Assembly (NCBI GenBank): GCA_020629965.1 | Contig: JAHDCG010000056.1 | Span: forward strand, 1 to 36,853 | Reading direction: 5' to 3' | From: Saprospiraceae bacterium | Lineage (GTDB): Bacteria > Bacteroidota > Bacteroidia > Chitinophagales > Saprospiraceae | Length of the DNA: 36,853 nucleotides | In this document: piece after piece, positions 33,601 through 36,853 of the stretch | How the letters are laid out: the number at the start of each line of letters is the position of its first letter | Position numbering within the stretch: position 1 is the first letter of the stretch | Translations under genes and position numbers: made by a program | The notes under the pieces: model-generated | Told to the model about the DNA's origin: nothing | Databases searched by the model: none | What the model saw: only the letters and a program-made list of their open reading frames with translations

Positions 33601-33863
33601 TGCTTTTACAAAATGAGGACGGCATTCATCAATTTAAAACACAGGACCACGAAGCGGCAAAATGCAGAGTTTTGGTAGCGCAAGGACACCGGTATTTTAC
33701 TCCGATCGGCATTCACCGTAAAGACTTTTATCGAGGTACGGTCAGGCGGCAGATGACCGGGAATATTTTGAAAGACAGCATTTACAGATTCGACCGGGAG
33801 ACGAAGCAACCGGTTGAACTTTTGACGAGATATATGCGGGACAATTTGGAAAATTTATTGTGA
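30651..33863 (+). CDS. ClpB/ClpA-like double-AAA protein with C-terminal PCRF-like region
   Basis: 1070 residues. Residues 1-200 are an unrecognised beta-rich domain, not the usual Clp N-domain. D1 has a good Walker A (GARGVGKT, 233-240), but the Walker B position reads LLYVRSLHELF (294-304) without Asp-Glu, and the usual arginine-finger segment is replaced by RRIERRVPGFSALFQ (341-355). D2 looks active: GPTGTGKT 501-508, ILFDEIEK 563-570, MTSN 605-608, RPEFYNR 643-649 and sensor-2 GAR 708-710. After the D2 small domain (about 750) come coiled-coil helices (about 760-880). A region of about 885-1025 (TLAVYGKGEELTAAIDLYEKI and LLLQNEDGIHQFKT) resembles the PCRF core of class I release factors. 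No release-factor GGQ domain follows; the GGQ at 592-594 lies in D2. Function is unknown: perhaps an unfoldase acting at ribosomes or on a nascent chain. The PCRF call is by eye. Confidence 0.75.
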   Translation: MSYSVEFPVTYARLTLLNGDTAHFILNDPGSLRYGQSSAEFLSEYAAYFQTNFLDKGDFQVLQAMKNAEPLTEAVLQVEFPAAKGSKNRPGVRFPAFTLSFRTFTRPHGKGFLTYVPQLALQSFSLHEDKIAEEVEAAVRLEFLRAERLRHLQSVVEADWYTEVVVRIENVTFTLPSLSEIDAKDQEKTAVLLPKIARRPTIENPQFFGNEEIIKRCAQVLTGKYGRNILIVGARGVGKTALLHEIIFCKEKIGFEGKIWETTASEMIKELSGGGDWRDGLEDLAKELGRGNDLLYVRSLHELFEVGQSDAKSKSVGEFMRSYLQDGSITLLSECTPAELRRIERRVPGFSALFQVLRLNAPAAEDVPKIVKQKINQTAEKVGVKVKNDAVEEAVRLHRRFMPYTSFPGKPMRFLENLLLSFDGKTLEKPVVVRAFSDETGIPIFMIDDRKKLDLEEINRDFDRRVFGQKAATREMTRTLAVIKAGLNRRGRPIASFLFVGPTGTGKTELAKAYAEFLFGSATRMLRFDMSEYQHPFQVMQLIGGRGGGTLTAGIRRQPFTVILFDEIEKADRSFYDLLLQVLGEGRLTENGGQTVDFCSAVIIMTSNIGAQSLGNRGISLVTTDRNTEIKNHFLRAVEKNFRPEFYNRIDNIVPFKPLSQETIRLILDRELQQIFKREGIAQRKVNVKVSDAARAWFANAGYDERYGARRLQRTLREEMTVPLAKKLNSYAADETVTALIDRQENETIITTDSDPMSFDIVMEETIKQGEAALIAATRLQLHRFRESFGYLKFTEEIAQRKRAIEAAEKAGEATYVQSANLTRYTNLAAKFEQLKTEIEALENEIGRVLFGLQVYRTDIEKRRMDWMERFYTAKTELLQINHPQSNKATLAVYGKGEELTAAIDLYEKIFENLDAAYRTRAVWYNSDYYNKNVVAAPKDADSKTQPYKYSQSTDKLPESTDVAPDDFTLFGVEFAIDAPLIHLLLQNEDGIHQFKTQDHEAAKCRVLVAQGHRYFTPIGIHRKDFYRGTVRRQMTGNILKDSIYRFDRETKQPVELLTRYMRDNLENLL

Positions 33864-33868
33864 GTATG

Positions 33869-33933
33869 AATGAAATCCGTATTTACTCAAAAGGTGACTT
33901 GGAGTCACCCTGTGAGTAAATACGAATTTCATT
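33869..33933 (+). terminator. Two-tier stem-loop after the AAA/PCRF-like gene
   Basis: Outer arms AATGAAATCCGTATTTACTC (+A) at 33869-33889 and its complement at 33913-33933 pair over 21 bp with one mismatch. Inside, GGTGACT (33893-33899) pairs with AGTCACC (33903-33909) around TGG. It starts 6 bp after the stop codon. Only a short A/T-rich tail follows, so it may be a transcript-stabilising end rather than a classical terminator. Confidence 0.6.
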
Positions 33934-33936
33934 GAC

Positions 33937-33984
33937 CAAAAAAAAAGCAAGGCGCACCGAGTAAACACTCGATGCGCCTTGCTT
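33937..33984 (-). terminator. Strong intrinsic terminator of the lipoprotein gene
   Basis: AAGCAAGGCGCACCGAGT and ACTCGATGCGCCTTGCTT form an 18-bp stem with one mismatch around AAAC. On the minus strand it is followed by a run of nine T. It lies 39 bp beyond the stop of the gene at 34023. Confidence 0.9.
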
Positions 33985-34022
33985 ATATCATTTCTGCTCA
34001 AAAATCAAGAGCAAAAATCATC

Positions 34023-34964
34023 TTAGTATTTTACGCTGAAAACGTAGTTATCCAAGTTGTTGTTGTCCGTTGCATTTACTTCCGTTACCTGAATGAGGAA
34101 CAAAGTACCTGCGGTAGATTGAACGACAAACTCATCGCCTACTTCGATAACGTCGGTAGAACCGCTGATTGCGTCACCTGTATCAAAGGCTTCTTCGATT
34201 TCTTCCACGAATTGAACTTCGTTAAAATCGTAATCTTCCGGCAAGTTGTCGCGGTTTACCTCCACCATTACGGCACCGTTTTCGGGAGAAATTGTTCTTC
34301 TCCAGTTAGAAGCAGCCGGCAGATCGGTGTTGATACCGTTATCCTGTAATTCGGAAGCATCGCTGTTAGAAGAAGTTGACATCAAAGCATCCAAGTCAAA
34401 TGCACCTTGATTAGGACCCGATGCGTTAAAGATTACGTTATCGGTAGATACAGGATTGATATCCGTACCCGGCTCAACAGTAGTTACGGTAATAGACTCC
34501 GTATCAGTCAAACCTTCATCATCCGCCAAAATAAAGTCATAAGTGTACGTGCCGCGATCGGCAGGCGTACGCAATACAACCTTTATCTGAAAAGCATCAG
34601 ATTGATCATTGACCAAAAGTGCAGGGTTTTGTGTGATGTCGGCACCGTTAGCAGTAGTGATGGAAATCAATTCCTCGTCGAGAGCAATTTGAACACCATC
34701 ACGCTCGATAGTCAATGTATTTAAAGGAGGAGTCGCATCAATACCTTCCAAAGCAACTTGAAATTGGAAAGCACCCGGACTCTGTACTACAAAATCTTCA
34801 TCAGAAACAACTTGACCTTCGCCGGTCGGGTCGTCTGATAAAAAGTCCAAAGTCGGAGCAAAGTTTTCAATTACCGGCGGCTCAATCGGTCCGTCATCTT
34901 CGCAGGAAGTGGTAAAAAGAGAAAGTGAAATTGCTAAAAATGCAAAAAGCCATAAACGCTTCAT
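34023..34964 (-). CDS. Acidic lipoprotein, unrecognised
   Basis: 313 residues. The N-terminus MKRLWLFAFLAISLSLFTTS-C21-EDD is a lipoprotein signal with a lipobox ending at C21. The acidic residues just after the cysteine are compatible with the surface lipoprotein export signal known in Bacteroidota. The mature chain is strongly acidic and beta-rich. It includes an Ig-like stretch (LRTPADRGTYTYDFILADDEGLTDTESITVTT, about 130-165, given here as a description of position) and a C-terminal domain of about 125 residues ending VFSVKY. No enzymatic motif is seen. A strong terminator and a long leader with two hairpins suggest a well-expressed single gene. Its base use looks more AT-rich than its neighbours. 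Confidence 0.8.
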   Translation of the reverse strand: MKRLWLFAFLAISLSLFTTSCEDDGPIEPPVIENFAPTLDFLSDDPTGEGQVVSDEDFVVQSPGAFQFQVALEGIDATPPLNTLTIERDGVQIALDEELISITTANGADITQNPALLVNDQSDAFQIKVVLRTPADRGTYTYDFILADDEGLTDTESITVTTVEPGTDINPVSTDNVIFNASGPNQGAFDLDALMSTSSNSDASELQDNGINTDLPAASNWRRTISPENGAVMVEVNRDNLPEDYDFNEVQFVEEIEEAFDTGDAISGSTDVIEVGDEFVVQSTAGTLFLIQVTEVNATDNNNLDNYVFSVKY

Positions 34965-35040
34965 GTAATTGTAATTTTAATGAATGAAATCGAACGATTA
35001 TTATTTCGTCAAAAAATCGCTCATTGTTAGTTAAAGGAAA

Positions 35041-35104
35041 TCCGCTGCCGCAAAAACGGTAGCGGAAGGTTGTTATTTTGTTAAACGAATTAAATTTTAA
35101 TTCG
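35041..35104 (-). promoter_or_regulatory. Leader hairpin and palindrome upstream of the lipoprotein gene
   Basis: TCCGCTGCCG and CGGTAGCGGA pair over 10 bp (one G-T) around CAAAAA at 35041-35066. CGAATTAAA-T-TTTAATTCG at 35086-35104 is a near-perfect palindrome. Both lie between the putative -7 box (35146-35153) and the start codon, so they would be in the transcript leader. Confidence 0.4.
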
Positions 35105-35145
35105 CTTACTGTACAGACTGAATTTCTTTGTTTCAGTTACAGGCT

Positions 35146-35153
35146 CAAACGTA
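35146..35153 (-). promoter_or_regulatory. -7 box TACGTTTG
   Basis: Reads TACGTTTG on the minus strand, an exact TAnnTTTG match, about 180 bp upstream of the lipoprotein start. No -33 TTTG was seen at the usual distance. Confidence 0.35.
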
Positions 35154-35445
35154 TTTACCTCCCGCGATGTTCGTTTTTCCTGCGTAAACCCCTTATTTTA
35201 TTGACTTTTTAAATCTCATTAAAGAAGTGTTAAATCGGCGAATATTATTTTGTATGGCAGCGCGCTTTTCAATTTCAGGCGCAAAAGAAGCCGATTTTTT
35301 TGATATGCGCGCGGATTTTGGTTTATTTGTGATTGCGTCAAAAAAGCAACAGTAAATCAGTATTTTCGCGATAAAAGCGTTTGTAATACGCTCCAAATTA
35401 AAACCGGTAAAGTAGAATGACTGTAATCGCGTTTATTCCTAACCG

Positions 35446-35478
35446 TCCACCAACCAACAACTATCAACCACCAACTAT
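35446..35478. repeat. Word repeat array, family H (CCAACAACTATCAACC)
   Basis: Words CCACCAA, CCAACAA, CTATCAA, CCACCAA, CTATGA. The last word contains the ATG of pepT at 35477, so the repeat forms the start-codon context. Confidence 0.65.
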
Positions 35479-36712
35479 GACGACAGTATTAGACCGTTTT
35501 CTCAATTACGTAAAAATTGACACGCAATCCGACCCGAATTCGCCGACCACGCCTTCCACGATGAAGCAAAAAAACTTAGCGCGTTTGTTGGTGGAAGAAC
35601 TCAAAGAAATCGGCATCACCGACGCACACACGGACGAACACGGCTACGTTTACGCCACCGTGCCCGCCAATACCGACAAAGAAAATGTGCCGGTTATTTG
35701 CTTTTGCTCGCACATGGACACCTCGCCCGACAGCAGCGGCAAAGACGTTAAACCCATCGTACACAAGAACTACGACGGCAGCGACCTCGTGCTGCCCGAC
35801 GACCCGACGCAAATCATCAAAAAAGCGGAACACCCCGACCTCGCCGACCAAATCGGCAACGACATCGTGACGGCAAGCGGTACGACGCTGCTCGGCGCGG
35901 ACAATAAAGCGGGCGTGGCGGAAATAATGACCGCCGCCCAAATCCTGATGCAGAACGATGACATCAAACACGGCAAAATCCGCATTCTGTTTACACCCGA
36001 CGAAGAAATCGGGCGCGGTGTGGATAAGGTCGATATGGAAAAACTCGGCGCGGACATCGGCTACACCGTGGACGGCGAGCAACTCGGCAGCATGGAAGAC
36101 GAGACTTTTTCCGCCGATGCGGTGACGATAAATATCTCGGGCGTGAGCGCACATCCGGGCTTTGCGAAAGGCAAATTGGAAAACGGCGTCAAAATCGCGG
36201 CGGACATCGTGGCGGCTCTGCCGAAAGACTCGCTGTCGCCCGAAACGACCTCGGGCAGACAGGGCTTTGTGCATCCGGTGACGATAGAAGGCAGCGCTGA
36301 AAAGGCAAAAATTGTCTTCATCATCCGCGACTTTGTGACAGCCGAATTAAAAACGAAGGAAGACAAACTACAAGAAATCACGGACGAGGTCATGAAAAAC
36401 TACCCGAACTCCAAAGCGGAACTCGTCATTACGGAGCAATACCGCAACATGAAAGAGGTCATTAAAAAGCAGCCGCTCATCACCGAAGTCGCCCTCGACG
36501 CCATCAAAGAAGCCGGTCTGAAACCCCGCAAAGGCGCGATACGCGGCGGCACGGACGGCAGCCGCCTCTCTTTCATGGGTCTGCCCTGCCCCAACATTTT
36601 CGCCGGTGAACACGCTTTTCACTCCAAACACGAATGGGTCAGCGTGCAGGATATGGAGAAGGCAACGGAGGTGATTGTGAATATTGCTAAGATTTGGGAG
36701 AGGGTTAGTTGA
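35477..36712 (+). CDS. pepT: Peptidase T (tripeptide aminopeptidase)
   Basis: The start is set at ATG 35477 (MTTVLDRFLNYVKIDTQSDP), giving 411 residues, the normal PepT length. The frame is open to 35417, but the extra 20 residues are encoded by word repeats. The two-zinc M20 site is visible: H79-M-D81 (CSHMDTSPD), D142 (GADNKAG), E176-E177 (TPDEEIGRG) with E176 the likely base, D199 (VDGEQLG) and a C-terminal His in FAGEHAFHSKHEW (H379 or H382). A dimerisation domain spans about 215-320. It is a cytosolic zinc peptidase removing the N-terminal residue of tripeptides. It is monocistronic by context. The stop codon begins a family G/H word repeat. Confidence 0.95.
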   Translation: MTTVLDRFLNYVKIDTQSDPNSPTTPSTMKQKNLARLLVEELKEIGITDAHTDEHGYVYATVPANTDKENVPVICFCSHMDTSPDSSGKDVKPIVHKNYDGSDLVLPDDPTQIIKKAEHPDLADQIGNDIVTASGTTLLGADNKAGVAEIMTAAQILMQNDDIKHGKIRILFTPDEEIGRGVDKVDMEKLGADIGYTVDGEQLGSMEDETFSADAVTINISGVSAHPGFAKGKLENGVKIAADIVAALPKDSLSPETTSGRQGFVHPVTIEGSAEKAKIVFIIRDFVTAELKTKEDKLQEITDEVMKNYPNSKAELVITEQYRNMKEVIKKQPLITEVALDAIKEAGLKPRKGAIRGGTDGSRLSFMGLPCPNIFAGEHAFHSKHEWVSVQDMEKATEVIVNIAKIWERVS

Positions 36713-36733
36713 TGGTTGTCGGTTGTCGGCGGT
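36709..36733. repeat. Word repeat array, family G (GGTTGTC)
   Basis: Words AGTTGAT, GGTTGTC, GGTTGTC, GGCGGTT beginning at the TGA stop of pepT. Confidence 0.6.
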
Positions 36734-36809
36734 TTTCGCTTTACTTTTGATGTTTTAAGGCATGAAGTATTCTCGCGGCGACTAAGTTTGTGTTTTTACA
36801 TCCGCCGGA

Positions 36810-36847
36810 GGCGGGAAGATATAGGCACGAGGCGAGAGCCTCGCGCC
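36810..36847. repeat. Pair of small GC-rich hairpins
   Basis: CCGCC-GGA-GGCGG at about 36812-36824 and GGCACGAGGC-GAGA-GCCTCGCGCC at 36824-36847 (one mismatch). They lie 100-135 bp beyond pepT. They resemble short palindromic intergenic repeats, and no T-tract follows either one. Confidence 0.5.
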
Positions 36848-36853
36848 AACTGA

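Larger units (their letters stand above)
34965..35476. other. Divergent intergenic region between lipoprotein gene and pepT
   Basis: 512 bp without a convincing gene. It contains a 10-bp hairpin (35041-35066), a 19-bp palindrome (35086-35104), a minus-strand -7 box (35146-35153) and a family H word repeat next to pepT. A 67-codon minus-strand frame (35193-35396) has no supporting features and is not called. Confidence 0.5.

Noticed and set aside
30651-33863. Type VI secretion ATPase ClpV
   Set aside because: No other type VI genes are nearby, and the N-terminal and C-terminal regions do not look like ClpV.
35193-35396. 67-codon minus-strand frame upstream of the lipoprotein gene
   Set aside because: Positively charged, low-complexity translation without a promoter or family signal.

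Overview
The window looks like chromosomal DNA of a gliding-type Bacteroidota. A Saprospiria-like member is my guess, at low confidence. The evidence is: two proteins with type A and one with a type B (gliding-motility-associated) C-terminal sorting domain of the type IX secretion system; two PorG-like outer membrane barrels; several copies of the Bacteroidota -7 promoter box TAnnTTTG; and an absence of clear Shine-Dalgarno sequences. No rRNA, tRNA, CRISPR array, insertion sequence or phage gene was seen.

Layout. (1) 1-6668: a non-coding array of an 11-bp palindrome (GTGTCnGACAC), a secreted type A sorting protein (-), a phosphatidylcholine synthase (+), an aldo/keto reductase (+), an AAA-ATPase-like/PD-(D/E)XK protein (+) and a short TolC-like protein (-). 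(2) 6716-14753, all on the minus strand: a surface-polysaccharide locus. In transcription order it encodes a Wzz/Wzc-like co-polymerase, a flippase, a glycosyltransferase, a 2OG-Fe(II) oxygenase, a 43-residue membrane protein and an O-antigen ligase/polymerase. A well-formed promoter (TTTG-N18-TAATTTTG) lies upstream of the first gene. (3) 15322-16863 (-): moaA and moaE of molybdopterin synthesis. (4) 17276-22267 (-): two large secreted T9SS cargo proteins separated by a 219-bp fold-back sequence. (5) 22510-27275: dnaK (-) diverging from two tandem PorG-like barrel genes (+). (6) 27502-30380 (-): a YihY-type membrane protein and a thioesterase in a tight pair, then arginine deiminase. (7) 30651-36712: a large ClpB-like double-AAA protein with a degenerate first ATPase and a C-terminal region resembling the PCRF domain of release factors (+), an acidic lipoprotein (-) and peptidase T (+).

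Two features stand out beyond the genes. First, almost every gene junction carries an imperfect tandem array of 7-9 bp words. There are at least nine word families, and many arrays start exactly at a stop codon or end exactly at a start codon. Second, the GTGTCnGACAC palindrome occurs nine times in two intergenic regions, and three pairs are spaced exactly 68 bp apart. The most unusual single gene is the AAA/PCRF-like fusion at 30651-33863.
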